A stretch of DNA of 64,000 bases from Lentzea sp. NEAU-D7 (GCF_026242055.1 NZ_JAPJDL010000014.1:124001-188000); one strand, 5' to 3'. Shown: positions 7,683-16,281, counted from the stretch's first letter. Notes: generated by a model from the sequence alone, not told the origin. Numbers and translations: made by a program.

Positions 7683-7972
7683 GCACGAACACGGCGCCGG
7701 GCCGCGTTGACGATCTGGCGCCGTTCGTCCTCCCCCATGCCGCCCCACACGCCGTACGGCTCTTGAGCCTCGAGCGCGTGGGCCCGGCATCGTTCGAGCA
7801 CGGGGCAGTGCCCGCAGATCGCCTTCGCCTTGTCCTCGCGGGCCGCCCGCGCGTAGCCGCGTTCGTTGTCGGGGTGGAAGAAGATCGCACTGTTCTCGCC
7901 GCGGCACAGGCCGTCCATCTGCCAGTCCCACACCTCGGTGACCGGCTTGGGCAGACGGGTGGTGCAGGTCAT
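7655..7972 (-). CDS. WhiB family regulator (WhiD/WhiB3-like)
   Basis: A 105-residue WhiB protein with the four cluster cysteines Cys23, Cys53, Cys56 and Cys62 for a [4Fe-4S] centre and the GVWGG turn at residues 74-78, followed by a basic tail. The WDWQ...CRG start and FFHPDNERG motif place it with Streptomyces WhiD and mycobacterial WhiB3, proteins that bind region 4 of the principal sigma factor. ATG at 7972 follows GGGAG; the longer frame is not supported. A SigB-type promoter lies 43 bp upstream, and the 3' end overlaps the sigma gene by 28 bp in antisense. Confidence 0.93.
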   Translation of the reverse strand: MTCTTRLPKPVTEVWDWQMDGLCRGENSAIFFHPDNERGYARAAREDKAKAICGHCPVLERCRAHALEAQEPYGVWGGMGEDERRQIVNAARRRVRAYSSSTSRS

Positions 7973-8014
7973 CGCGACTCCCGGAGGACTAGGGGAAAGA
8001 GTTGCGATCACTGC

Positions 8015-8040
8015 GTACCTCGGTCTGACCAGGGATAAAC
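8015..8040 (-). promoter_or_regulatory. SigB/SigF-type promoter of whiB
   Basis: Read on the minus strand: GTTT (8040-8037), 16-base spacer, AGGTAC (8020-8015). One mismatch to GGGTAC. It points at the whiB start at 7972. Confidence 0.5.
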
Positions 8041-8043
8041 CAG

Positions 8044-9777
8044 TTACAGCCTTTCGGGTGCGCCAATCCCCAGCAGGGACAGGCCCAGCGTGAGCACGCG
8101 TGAGGTCAGCGTGAGCAGGTGCAGGCGCGAATCCTGCAACTCGCGCGTCTCGGCGGTCGCCACCGGGCAGTCGTTGTAGAAGGTCGAGAACGCCGTCGCC
8201 GTCTCGAACAGGTAGGTCGTGAGCTTGTGCGGCGCGAGCTCGTCGATGGCCGCGTGGACGGCCGTGGAGAGCTGCAGCAGCTTCAGCGCCAGGTCCCGCT
8301 CGGCCTGCTCCCGCAGCTCCAGCGGCGCGTCCTGGGGCGCCTCACGCCCGACCTTGCGGATGATCGACAGGATGCGCGCGTTCGCGTACTGGATGTACAC
8401 CGACGTGTCGCCGGTCTTGGCGAGCATCTTCTCCCAGGTGAAGACGTAGTCCTTCTCCCGGTCGTTGGAGAGGTCCGCGTACTTCACCGCGCCGATCCCG
8501 AGCGTGCGGGCGAGGGCGGCCTTCTCCTCACCCTCCACTTCGGACGTTTCCGGCATCACCTGGTAGGAGTTCTCGACGGCCTCGGTGAGGAGGTCGATCA
8601 GCTTGATCGTGCCGCCGGCCCGCGTCCGGATGGTCTTGCCGTCGGCCCCGAGGATCGTGCCGAACCCGGTGTGCACGGCGGTGTGCGCGTCGTCGAGCCA
8701 CCCGGCCTGCTTCGAGGTGGCGAAGATCATCTGGAAGTGCTGGGCCTGCGGCGTGCCCACGACGTAGATCAGGTCGTCGACCTTGCGCTCCCGCACCCAG
8801 TACCGGACGGTCGCGAAGTCGGTGGTGGCGTAGCCGTAGCCGCCGTCGCTCTTGCGCACGATCAGCGGCAGCCGGTCGCCCTCGCGGTTGGTGAACCCCG
8901 GCGGGAACACGCACAGCGCGCCGTCGCTGGTCTCGATGAGACCCTTCTGCTGCAGCTCGGTGATCGTGTCCGCGAGGTACGGGTTGTAGAAGCTCTCGCC
9001 GTAGTTGTCCTCGGCCGTGAGACCGATGCCGAGCAGCTCGTAGACCTCGTTGAAGTGCCGCTGCGACTCGCCCACGAGCTCGTGCCACAGCGCCAGCGTC
9101 GCCTCGTCGCCGCCCTGCAGCAGCACCACGCGGCGCCGTGCGCGGTCCGCGAAGCCCGGGTCGTTGTCGAACTTCTGGCGTGCCTGCTGGTAGAACGCGT
9201 TGAGGTCGCTGATCTCGTGGTCGGCCCCGTGGCCCTCGTCGGTCAGGTGCTCGATGAGCATGCCGAACGGGGTGCCCCAGTCACCGAGGTGGTTGTGCGG
9301 GATGACCTCGTGCCCGGCGAAGGTGAGCAGCCGGCAGAACGCGTCGCCGATGATCGTCGAGCGCAGGTGCCCGACGTGCATCTCCTTGGCCACGTTGGGG
9401 CTGCTGTAGTCGATCGCGATCCGGCGGGGCTCGTCGGTCTCGGGCACCCCGAGGCGGTCGTCCGCGAGCAGCTTCGCGGCCTGCGCCTCCAGCCACTCGC
9501 GGCGCAGCTTCAGGTTGATGAAGCCGGGGCCGGCGATCTCCGGCGTCTCGACCGCGTCCTGGGCGTCCAGGTGCTCCACGATGAGGCCGGCGACCTCGCG
9601 GGGGTTCCTGCCGACCTTCTTCGCGAGGCTCATCGCGACGTTGCACTGGTAGTCGGCACCGTCTCGGTTGGACGGTCGGATCAGCGCTTCCTCGGCGGTG
9701 ATGTCCACGTCCAGGGCGACGCGCAACGCCCGCGCGACCCGCTGGCCCAGTTCGAGCCCGACATCCCCACGCAGCAC
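8044..9777 (-). CDS. argS: Arginyl-tRNA synthetase, E. coli-type
   Basis: A 577-residue class I synthetase that charges tRNA-Arg. It has the N-terminal Add1 domain, the HIGH-type motif HVGHLRST (near residue 130), and in place of KMSKS the TRAGGTIKL segment typical of E. coli ArgS. The C-terminal anticodon-binding domain ends in GIGAPERL, very like the E. coli enzyme, which is also 577 residues long. GTG at 9777 follows GAGAGG by eight bases; GTG at 9786 is an alternative. From memory, many actinomycetes have a different ArgS beside lysA-thrC, so this may be a second copy. Confidence 0.95.
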   Translation of the reverse strand: MLRGDVGLELGQRVARALRVALDVDITAEEALIRPSNRDGADYQCNVAMSLAKKVGRNPREVAGLIVEHLDAQDAVETPEIAGPGFINLKLRREWLEAQAAKLLADDRLGVPETDEPRRIAIDYSSPNVAKEMHVGHLRSTIIGDAFCRLLTFAGHEVIPHNHLGDWGTPFGMLIEHLTDEGHGADHEISDLNAFYQQARQKFDNDPGFADRARRRVVLLQGGDEATLALWHELVGESQRHFNEVYELLGIGLTAEDNYGESFYNPYLADTITELQQKGLIETSDGALCVFPPGFTNREGDRLPLIVRKSDGGYGYATTDFATVRYWVRERKVDDLIYVVGTPQAQHFQMIFATSKQAGWLDDAHTAVHTGFGTILGADGKTIRTRAGGTIKLIDLLTEAVENSYQVMPETSEVEGEEKAALARTLGIGAVKYADLSNDREKDYVFTWEKMLAKTGDTSVYIQYANARILSIIRKVGREAPQDAPLELREQAERDLALKLLQLSTAVHAAIDELAPHKLTTYLFETATAFSTFYNDCPVATAETRELQDSRLHLLTLTSRVLTLGLSLLGIGAPERL

Positions 9778-9838
9778 TGAACCCACCTCTCGACCTCTGG
9801 CTTGTTCACCCGAGTATTTCACCCGCGGCAAACCCCGT

Positions 9839-10519
9839 TCACCACCGCCCGAGCAACAGCGCCCCTCCGCCGACGAGCGCGGCGACGCTGACCGCCCCGA
9901 AGAACGTCACCCACCCCAGCGCCGGCACCCCGGTCAGCCAGGCGAGCTGGTCGGCGTCCGACCGGGGGGCCTGCCGGCGCCACCGCTTGACCTGCAGCTC
10001 CCACACGGGCCGGACACCGCCCAGCAACAGGAACCAGGCGAACACGTACGCGGCCGCGTCCCGGACCTCGACGGAGGCGTAGTAGGAGACGAAGAAGAAC
10101 ACGCCGCCGGTGATGATGACGGACAGCACGCCGAACACGTTGCGGATCATGACGAGCATCGCGGCGAGGAACCCGATGCTGATCCACAGCATCAGCTGGA
10201 TCTGCTCGTTGGTGATCAGCACGGCCGCGCCGAACCCGAGCAGGGACGGCGCGACGTACCCGGCCACCGCGGTCAGCACCATCCCGGGCCCGCGGGGCTT
10301 GCCGCGCGACACGGTGAGCCCGGACGTGTCGGAGTGCAGCTTGATCCCGCTCAGCCGCCGTCCGGTCAGCACGGCCAGCAGGGCGTGCCCGCCCTCGTGG
10401 GCGATGGTGATGACGTTGCGGGTGACCCGCCAGATCCCGTGCAGCGCGACGGCCAGGAACGCGGCGGCCGCCGTTCCCCACGTGATCAGCACTTCGTCGG
10501 TCAGCAACTCGGAAGGCAT
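9839..10519 (-). CDS. M50-like membrane metalloprotease
   Basis: A 226-residue polytopic membrane protein with the zinc motif HEGGHALL near residue 60 and six or so hydrophobic helices. This is the M50B-type arrangement used for intramembrane proteolysis, but no second Asp motif (LDG) typical of S2P is obvious, so activity is not certain. The ATG at 10519 was chosen because everything upstream is low-complexity G/C sequence; no good ribosome-binding site is visible, which makes the start uncertain. It is followed 61 bp later by argS on the same strand. Confidence 0.75.
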   Translation of the reverse strand: MPSELLTDEVLITWGTAAAAFLAVALHGIWRVTRNVITIAHEGGHALLAVLTGRRLSGIKLHSDTSGLTVSRGKPRGPGMVLTAVAGYVAPSLLGFGAAVLITNEQIQLMLWISIGFLAAMLVMIRNVFGVLSVIITGGVFFFVSYYASVEVRDAAAYVFAWFLLLGGVRPVWELQVKRWRRQAPRSDADQLAWLTGVPALGWVTFFGAVSVAALVGGGALLLGRW

Positions 10520-10539
10520 CGCGACATCGAAACAGACGC

Positions 10540-10666
10540 GGGGGGGGAGGCGCCAGTGGGGGGGGACGGCGCGGGGGGGGCGCACCGCGGGGGGTGGCAC
10601 CCCCTCGACCGCCCCTCCCCCCCCCCCCCCCGCGCCCCGGGCCCGCCGCCCCCCCCCCCCCCCCCC
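10540..10666. repeat. Poly-G/poly-C low-complexity tract
   Basis: About 127 bases made almost only of G and C runs. The left half holds G runs of 8-9; the right half holds a C15 run (10617-10631) and a C18 run (10649-10666). The G-rich half can pair with the C-rich half, and either strand could form G-quadruplexes. It separates the DUF4383 and M50-like genes. It may be a real structure or a sequencing or assembly artefact. Confidence 0.8.
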
Positions 10667-10705
10667 GCGTCCGTGCCGAACAGGGGCTGGTGCCCCAGGT
10701 CAGTG

Positions 10706-11314
10706 CTAGTGCTTGATCCTGTCCTTGCTCACCCGCTCGGTCTTGGGATCGACGACCGCCTGCTCGCGGGTGATCGGTTCCGTGGTCCGCGCCGCGGTGG
10801 GAAGCGGCTCGGTGATCGCCGCCCCGTCCCGCTCTCCGCGGAACGCCTCCGAGCGGGGCTCCGGCAGCACCGGGTCCTCGTCCTCGACCAGCTTGCGGCG
10901 CGCGGGCATGACCGCGAGCAGCAGACCGAACAGCGAGATGCCGAGGTGCAGCCAGTTGTCGTTGACGTTGACCGCCAGCGGGTTGCCGTACTGCTCGGCC
11001 GGGTTCTGGGCGAGGATCCCGGTGATCATCAGGTCCCACACGAAGAGCGCGGCGAAGCCGGCGAACAACAGCCAGCCGTACATCCGCGCGAGGCCCGAAC
11101 CGAGAGCCGTGAGCAGACCGAGCACGCCGACGGCCACCATCACCAGGTTGTGCAGCGGGTTCACGGAGAACCCGAGCACGAACGACTGCGTGGCCCAGTC
11201 GCCGATCCCGGTGCGGGTGAAGCCCACGACGCCGAACACGATGAACGCGATGCCGGCCAGTCCGGCCAGCACCTGCACCGGCTGAAGACCGGCGATCTTG
11301 ATGCGGTGGGTCAT
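10706..11314 (-). CDS. DUF4383 membrane protein
   Basis: A 202-residue protein with four membrane helices in the first 135 residues and a long charged cytoplasmic tail. The DUF4383 pattern is clear: a GF...G...FVLGFSVNPLHNLVMV segment (around residues 40-60) and NVNDNWLHLGISL near residue 120. Function is unknown. ATG start preceded by GGAGGG. A SigB-type promoter 37 bp upstream suggests stress control. A second DUF4383 gene lies beside the other sigma factor at 55808. Confidence 0.85.
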   Translation of the reverse strand: MTHRIKIAGLQPVQVLAGLAGIAFIVFGVVGFTRTGIGDWATQSFVLGFSVNPLHNLVMVAVGVLGLLTALGSGLARMYGWLLFAGFAALFVWDLMITGILAQNPAEQYGNPLAVNVNDNWLHLGISLFGLLLAVMPARRKLVEDEDPVLPEPRSEAFRGERDGAAITEPLPTAARTTEPITREQAVVDPKTERVSKDRIKH

Positions 11315-11350
11315 GACGCCCTCCAGGCTCCAGTCTTGTCGCCCGGCGGA

Positions 11351-11376
11351 CTACCCCTGCCTCACAGGGACCAAAC
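11351..11376 (-). promoter_or_regulatory. SigB/SigF-type promoter of DUF4383 gene
   Basis: On the minus strand: GTTT (11376-11373), 16-base spacer, GGGTAG (11356-11351). The final base departs from GGGTAY. The start codon is 37 bp downstream. Confidence 0.6.
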
Positions 11377-11397
11377 GTTCGGCCCGGTGGCGTGGAT

Positions 11398-12060
11398 CTA
11401 GGCCAGGCCCTTGCGGCCGATGCCCGCGTACGCGCCCGGCACCACGGCCGGAGCCTCGATCGACAGACCTTCCATGAGCTGCTCGACCGGCGCCGGGTGC
11501 GACACCACCAGGAACCCGCCCACCGGCAGCGCGTGCCGGTAGCGGCGCACGACGCGGCCGGGGCCGGTGGCGTCGTCGACGTACCTCAGGACGTCGACCA
11601 TCAGCACCGCGTACGGCTCGCGGAGGTCGAGGTGCGACACCACGCCTGGATGGCGGAGCACCTGGTCCGGGCGGCGCAGGTCGGCCTCGACCGCGCACGC
11701 CCGCGGTTCGCCGCGCAGCAGTCCGCGGGAGAACGCGACCGTCACCGGATCCGAGTCCACGTAGACGACACGGGCGTCGGGCAGTGTCTGGTGCGTGGCA
11801 CCGCACGTCGGGATGCCCGAGCCGAGATCGAGGAACTGGCGCACGCCCGCCGCCCAGCAGTGGCGGACGGCGTGACGCAGGAACGTGCGCTGAGCGCGCG
11901 TCACGAGCGGCAGTTCGGGGTCGATCCGGACGGCCTGCTTGGCGAACGCGCGGTCGGCGGCGTAGTTGTGCGCGCCTCCGAGGTAGAAGTCATGGATGCG
12001 CGCGGCGTTCGGCCGACGTACGTCGACCTCGTAGCGTGCGAAGGCGGGGACCGCAGCCAT
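11398..12060 (-). CDS. SAM-dependent methyltransferase, DUF574 family
   Basis: A 220-residue protein with the actinobacterial 'S-adenosyl methyltransferase' (DUF574) pattern: RIHDFYLGGAHNYAADR near residues 22-38, then the SAM-binding FLDLGSGIPT around residue 73 and VVYVDSDPVTVAF near residue 98. The substrate is unknown. The family usually runs to about 260-270 residues, so this member looks short at its C-terminus. ATG at 12060 was chosen; a longer frame would run through the tRNA-Glu gene and is rejected. Confidence 0.85.
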   Translation of the reverse strand: MAAVPAFARYEVDVRRPNAARIHDFYLGGAHNYAADRAFAKQAVRIDPELPLVTRAQRTFLRHAVRHCWAAGVRQFLDLGSGIPTCGATHQTLPDARVVYVDSDPVTVAFSRGLLRGEPRACAVEADLRRPDQVLRHPGVVSHLDLREPYAVLMVDVLRYVDDATGPGRVVRRYRHALPVGGFLVVSHPAPVEQLMEGLSIEAPAVVPGAYAGIGRKGLA

Positions 12061-12147
12061 TCGCAGAGCGTAACTGGCGCCTAGACCATTCGGGCGAAGT
12101 TTTCGAAGATTCTTTGGGTCCGTCTGACATGAACCCCTTCGCGGGAG

Positions 12148-12176
12148 GGCCCGGTCCACCCCACGAAGACCGGGCC
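12148..12176 (-). terminator. Hairpin terminator after tRNA-Glu
   Basis: Perfect 9-bp inverted repeat GGCCCGGTC (12148-12156) and GACCGGGCC (12168-12176) with an 11-base loop, four bases beyond the tRNA 3' end on the minus strand. No long T tract follows, as is common in high-GC genomes. Confidence 0.65.
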
Positions 12177-12179
12177 ACG

Positions 12180-12251
12180 TAGCGCGTACGGGGATCGAAC
12201 CCGTGTTTCCGGATTGAGAATCCGACGTCCTGACCACTAGACGAACACGCC
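12180..12251 (-). tRNA. tRNA-Glu (anticodon CUC)
   Basis: A 72-base cloverleaf on the minus strand. The acceptor stem GGCGTGT pairs with ACGCGCT (two G-U pairs); the D arm is GTCTAG...GGAC; the anticodon loop TTCTCAA gives anticodon CTC; the T arm is ACGGG-TTCGATC-CCCGT; discriminator A. CCA is not encoded. It decodes GAG. Confidence 0.93.
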
Positions 12252-12394
12252 GAGAACGAGCACTGACACAAAATGCCCGTAGAAATAGAAGAAAGTGAAC
12301 TAGCAGGTCACAGCTTGGAGGGCGCTCCGGCCCATTCATCTGCTCGGATCATGTGAACAATGATGACCGAGAGCGCACACCCGCCGCAAAGGAA

Positions 12395-13729
12395 TTAATC
12401 GAGCCACGTCAGCGCGAACCACAGAGCGGTCCGCGCGTCGGCCGTTCCAAGATCACGATCGAGCAGCCGTTCGACGTGCGAGATCCGGTGCCGGACGCTG
12501 TTGCGGTGCACGCCGAGCACCGTCGCGGCCCGGTCCCAGCTGCCGTTCTGGGCGAGCCAGGCCCTCAGCGTGCCGACCAGTTCGGGACGCCCGAGCAGAG
12601 GCGCGAGCTCGCGGCGGGCGAACTCCGCGGCGGCGACCGGGTCCACCAGGGAGGACAGGCCGGACGCCGGGAAGGCGGGCTCGCCGGTCGCCAGGGCACG
12701 CGCGAGCAAGGCCGTGGCTTCGTTCACGGCGCGTTCCACACCGGTCTCCGCGACCGGTGACGAGACGCCGACCGGCCCCGAGACCTCCGCTCCGGAGGCC
12801 ACCAGCGCCAGGAAACCGCCGTCCCGCACCGAGACCAGCGGCCCGTACCGCTGCGCCAGCACGTCGTAGCCGGCCCGCGACCGTCCCGCCACCACCCGGT
12901 GGGGACCGGGCCCGAGCACACCCTCCACTCCGGACACCTCCGACCGCAGCAGGGCCGAGGCGGCGAGCCGGGCGATCTGGCCGCGTTCGCTCGCCAGGTC
13001 CCGGCGCAGCAACCCGAGCAACGCGAGCGCGACCGCGACGACGGCCCGTTCGGCGGGCGACAGCGGTGTCCCCCGCCGCACGACCAGGACGGCGGACTCG
13101 ACGGGGTCGAGCGTGACGTGGTCCTCCCCCACCTGGGCCGAGGCCGAACGGGGTCCCCGGCCGGACGACACCCGTGCGGCGAGCGAGGCGACGTCCTCGG
13201 GGGCGGAGGCCGGATCCACCAGGTCGGCCCGGCAGTTCAGCACCACCGCGAGCGTCGTCAGCACCGACTCGACAGGACGGACGCGGGTCGCGGCGCGGGT
13301 CAGCGCGCGCTGGCTGTCGGCGAGCATCCGCTGCTCCCGCAGGGCGATCTCCGCGAGCAACGCGCCGAGTGCCTGCGAGACCGCGAGGAACGGCGTCGAC
13401 GGCGGCACCTCCAGCAGCGGCATCCCCTGCGTCCCGCAGGCCTCCACCAGCGGCGGCGGCACAGTCGGGAACTCCGGCTCGACGCCGAAGCCGACCGCCG
13501 AGACGCCGGAGGACACCAGCCCGGCGACGTACGCGGGCACGTCGACCGGGAACCGCACGCCGGCCGTGAGCAGCAGCTCCTCACCGACCAGGTACGGCGT
13601 CGGGTCCTCCAGCTCGGACACGTGCGCCCAGCGGACCGGCCGGTCCAGCCCGTCGGCTCCACACAGGACGGTCAGCCCGAGGTCGGCCCGGGCGACGAGG
13701 TCCTTCAGCGGGACGGTCTGCACAACCAT
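12395..13729 (-). CDS. PucR family transcriptional regulator
   Basis: A 444-residue PucR-type regulator. The N-terminal purine-catabolism-regulator-like domain spans about residues 5-125 (VRWAHVSELEDPTPYL is typical). The C-terminal HTH_30 domain (about 385-440) contains NGSWDRAATVLGVHRNSVRHRI. Such proteins usually activate adjacent nitrogen-compound catabolic genes. It diverges from a symporter-ureohydrolase-TPP enzyme-dehydrogenase operon with 82 bp between starts, so it most likely controls that operon. ATG at 13729 was preferred; a GTG at 13756 would place coding sequence across a palindromic operator. Confidence 0.9.
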   Translation of the reverse strand: MVVQTVPLKDLVARADLGLTVLCGADGLDRPVRWAHVSELEDPTPYLVGEELLLTAGVRFPVDVPAYVAGLVSSGVSAVGFGVEPEFPTVPPPLVEACGTQGMPLLEVPPSTPFLAVSQALGALLAEIALREQRMLADSQRALTRAATRVRPVESVLTTLAVVLNCRADLVDPASAPEDVASLAARVSSGRGPRSASAQVGEDHVTLDPVESAVLVVRRGTPLSPAERAVVAVALALLGLLRRDLASERGQIARLAASALLRSEVSGVEGVLGPGPHRVVAGRSRAGYDVLAQRYGPLVSVRDGGFLALVASGAEVSGPVGVSSPVAETGVERAVNEATALLARALATGEPAFPASGLSSLVDPVAAAEFARRELAPLLGRPELVGTLRAWLAQNGSWDRAATVLGVHRNSVRHRISHVERLLDRDLGTADARTALWFALTWLD

Positions 13730-13739
13730 GGCCCGCCGA

Positions 13740-13749
13740 TTGTGCACAA
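13740..13749. promoter_or_regulatory. Palindromic operator between PucR gene and symporter
   Basis: TTGTGCACAA is a perfect 10-bp palindrome in the divergent promoter region. A second half-site TTGTGCA lies at 13720-13726 (minus strand), next to the PucR start codon. Likely binding site for the PucR protein. Confidence 0.5.
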
Positions 13750-13811
13750 CGACCACTTACCGGCGCCAGTACGCGTTCCTACTGTGACCCGCAACCCAAG
13801 GAGGTCCGACA

Positions 13812-15254
13812 GTGGCTCTCGACTACGCGGTGATCGCCGCCTACGTGCTCGGCATGATCGGCATGGGCTGGTGGGGCATGCGCCGTGCCACCAGCAAGAG
13901 CGAGTACCTGGTCGCCGGACGCAGGCTCGGCTTCACGATGTACTCCGGCACCATGTCGGCCGTCGTGCTGGGCGGCGCGTCGACCATCGGCGGTGTCGGG
14001 CTCGGCTACCGGTACGGCCTCTCCGGCGCCTGGATGGTGTTCGCCATCGGCCTAGGCATCCTGCTGCTCAGCGCGCTCTTCGCGCGCAGGATCGTCAGGC
14101 TGAAGGTCTACACCGTCTCCCAGATGCTCGACCTCCGCTACGGCGGCAACTCCAGCACGATCTCCGGCCTGGTGATGGCGGCCTACACGCTGATGCTCAC
14201 CGTCACGTCCACGATCGCGTACTCCACCATCTTCAACGTCCTCTTCGGACTGCCGAAGTCCGTCGGCGTGATCCTCGGTGGCGGCGTCGTGGTGCTGTAT
14301 TCGGTGCTCGGCGGCATGTGGTCGATCACGCTCACCGACATCGTGCAGTTCGTCGTGAAGACGGTGGGCATCCTGTTCCTGCTGCTGCCGATCAGCCTCG
14401 CCACCGCGGGCGGCTTCGAGGGCATCCGGCAGCGGCTGGACGACCCGGCGATGTTCGAGGCCGGCAACATCGGTGTGAGCACGATCGTCACCTACCTGCT
14501 GATCTACGTGTTCGGCCTGCTGATCGGCCAGGACATCTGGCAGCGCGTGTTCACCGCGAAGTCGCCCCGGGTCGCGACCTGGGGTGGCGTCACGTCCGGC
14601 CTCTACTGCCTCGTCTACGCGGTCGCGGGAGCGGTGATCGGTCTCGCGGGCAAGGCGCTGTACCCGGACATCGCGAACAAGGACGAGGCGTTCGCGACGA
14701 TCGTGGAGAACCTGCTCCCGACCGGTGTGCGCGGGCTCGTGCTCGCCGCCGCGCTGGCCGCGATGATGTCCACCTCGTCCGGCGCCCTCATCGCCTGCGC
14801 CACGGTGGCGTCCAACGACATCTGGCGCGGCAAGGCCAAGAGCGGCCGCGGCGCCGCCTCCGACGTCCACGACAACCGGATGTTCACGCTCGTGATCGGT
14901 GTCGTCGCGATCGCCGTCGCGGTGGCGCTCAACGACGTCGTGGCCGCGCTGACCGTCGCCTACAACATCCTCGTCGGCGGCCTGCTGGTCGCGATCATCG
15001 GCGGCCTGGTGTGGAAGCGCGGCACCCGGCTCGGCGCGATGGCGTCGATGGCGGCCGGCTCCCTGACGGCGATCGGGTTCATGGTGCTCGTGGACGTGTA
15101 CGCCAACGAAGCCATCTACTACAGCCTCGGCGCGTCCTTCGCGACCTACGTCGTGGTCAGTCTCGCCACCCCCGCCACGGATCCGGCGGTGCTCGCGGCG
15201 TGGGACCGCCGGGTGGCCGGTGACACGGCGGAAGAGGAACTGGTGCAGGCATGA
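13812..15254 (+). CDS. Sodium:solute symporter (SSS family)
   Basis: A 480-residue transporter with 12-13 predicted membrane helices and the SSS pattern: SEYLVAGR near residue 30, GLGYRYG around 60, and the conserved LYSVLGGMWSITLTDIVQF around residue 165. It likely imports the substrate of the downstream enzymes, such as a guanidino compound, polyamine or derivative, together with Na+. GTG start with a strong AAGGAGGTCCGAC leader. Its end overlaps the ureohydrolase start by four bases, so the operon is translationally coupled from the first gene. Confidence 0.93.
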   Translation: MALDYAVIAAYVLGMIGMGWWGMRRATSKSEYLVAGRRLGFTMYSGTMSAVVLGGASTIGGVGLGYRYGLSGAWMVFAIGLGILLLSALFARRIVRLKVYTVSQMLDLRYGGNSSTISGLVMAAYTLMLTVTSTIAYSTIFNVLFGLPKSVGVILGGGVVVLYSVLGGMWSITLTDIVQFVVKTVGILFLLLPISLATAGGFEGIRQRLDDPAMFEAGNIGVSTIVTYLLIYVFGLLIGQDIWQRVFTAKSPRVATWGGVTSGLYCLVYAVAGAVIGLAGKALYPDIANKDEAFATIVENLLPTGVRGLVLAAALAAMMSTSSGALIACATVASNDIWRGKAKSGRGAASDVHDNRMFTLVIGVVAIAVAVALNDVVAALTVAYNILVGGLLVAIIGGLVWKRGTRLGAMASMAAGSLTAIGFMVLVDVYANEAIYYSLGASFATYVVVSLATPATDPAVLAAWDRRVAGDTAEEELVQA

Positions 15255-16189
15255 TCGGCCCCGTCGACTCCTCGCGGGTCCCGCGCTACGCGGGCCCGGC
15301 GACCTTCGCCCGGCTGCCGCGCCTCGACCAGGTGGCGCACGCGGACGTCGCGGTGGTGGGAGTCCCGTTCGACACCGGCGTCTCGTACCGCCCGGGCGCC
15401 CGGTTCGCGCCCGCCGCCGTGCGGGAGGCGTCCCGGCTGCTGCGCCCGTACAACCCCGGCCTCGACGTGTCGCCGTTCGAGCGCCTGCAGGTCGTCGACG
15501 GCGGGGACATCGCGGTCAACCCGTTCCACATCGGCGAAGCCGTCGAGACGATCGAGGGCGCCGCCGCGGACCTGCAGCGCGACGGCACCCGGCTCGTCAC
15601 CATCGGCGGTGACCACACGATCGCGCTCCCGTTGCTGCGGGCGGTGTCGCGGATCCACGGGCCGGTGGCGCTGCTGCACTTCGACGCGCACCTCGACACC
15701 TGGGACACCTACTTCGGCGAGCCGTACACGCACGGGACGCCGTTCCGGCGCGCGGTCGAGGACGGCGTCCTCGACACCGAGGCGATCTCGCACGTCGGCA
15801 CGCGCGGACCGTTGTACGGCAAGAAGGACCTGGAGGACGACCGGCGCCTCGGGTTCGGCATCGTGACGTCGTCGGACGTGATGCGGCGCGGTGTGGACGA
15901 GACCGTGGACGCGTTGCGGCAGCGGATCGGATCGCGCCCGCTGTACGTGTCGGTCGACATCGACGTGCTGGACCCGGCGCACGCCCCCGGCACCGGGACG
16001 CCCGAGGCCGGCGGGATGACCTCGCGCGAACTGCTGGAGATCCTGCGCGGGTTGCGCGGGCTGAACCTGGTGGGCGCGGACGTCGTGGAGGTGGCGCCCG
16101 CCTACGACCACGCGGACATCACGTCTGTGGCAGCCTCGCACGTGGCCTACGACCTGGTGAGCCTGCTGGCGCTGAAGGAGAACGCGTGA
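15251..16189 (+). CDS. speB: Agmatinase/guanidinobutyrase-type ureohydrolase
   Basis: A 312-residue arginase-superfamily enzyme that releases urea from a guanidino group. All binuclear-metal ligands are present: His122 in GGDHT, Asp145, His147 and Asp149 in DAHLD, and Asp236 and Asp238 in VDIDVLDP. The exact substrate (agmatine, 4-guanidinobutyrate or another) cannot be told from motifs, so the symbol is provisional. Coupled to the symporter by a four-base overlap. Its own last codons hold an AAGGAG site for the next GTG, and this 3' end is the source of the 92-bp repeat array that follows. Confidence 0.88.
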   Translation: MIGPVDSSRVPRYAGPATFARLPRLDQVAHADVAVVGVPFDTGVSYRPGARFAPAAVREASRLLRPYNPGLDVSPFERLQVVDGGDIAVNPFHIGEAVETIEGAAADLQRDGTRLVTIGGDHTIALPLLRAVSRIHGPVALLHFDAHLDTWDTYFGEPYTHGTPFRRAVEDGVLDTEAISHVGTRGPLYGKKDLEDDRRLGFGIVTSSDVMRRGVDETVDALRQRIGSRPLYVSVDIDVLDPAHAPGTGTPEAGGMTSRELLEILRGLRGLNLVGADVVEVAPAYDHADITSVAASHVAYDLVSLLALKENA

Positions 16190-16281
16190 CGCCCGCTGGG
16201 AGGACATCACGTCTGCGGCAGACAGCGCCCACGGTGACCTACGACCTGACGGGCCCGCTGACACTGAAGGAGAACGCGTGA
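16186..16281 (+). CDS. Coupled mini-ORF 1 (31 aa)
   Basis: GTG at 16186 overlaps the ureohydrolase stop (GTGA) and has AAGGAG five bases upstream, inside the ureohydrolase coding end. It encodes 31 residues ending in VTYDLTGPLTLKENA, which mirrors the C-terminus of the ureohydrolase (VAYDLVSLLALKENA). The stop overlaps the next mini-ORF start by four bases. It is probably translated by re-initiation; whether the peptide has a role is unknown. Confidence 0.45.
   Translation: MTPAGRTSRLRQTAPTVTYDLTGPLTLKENA

Noticed and set aside
10540..10600. N-terminal extension of the M50-like protein to 10600.
   Set aside because: It would be translated from the poly-G tract into Pro/Arg-rich low-complexity sequence with no ribosome-binding site.
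12061..12339. Extension of the DUF574 methyltransferase frame to 12339.
   Set aside because: The extension runs through the tRNA-Glu gene and its terminator; family members begin near the ATG at 12060.
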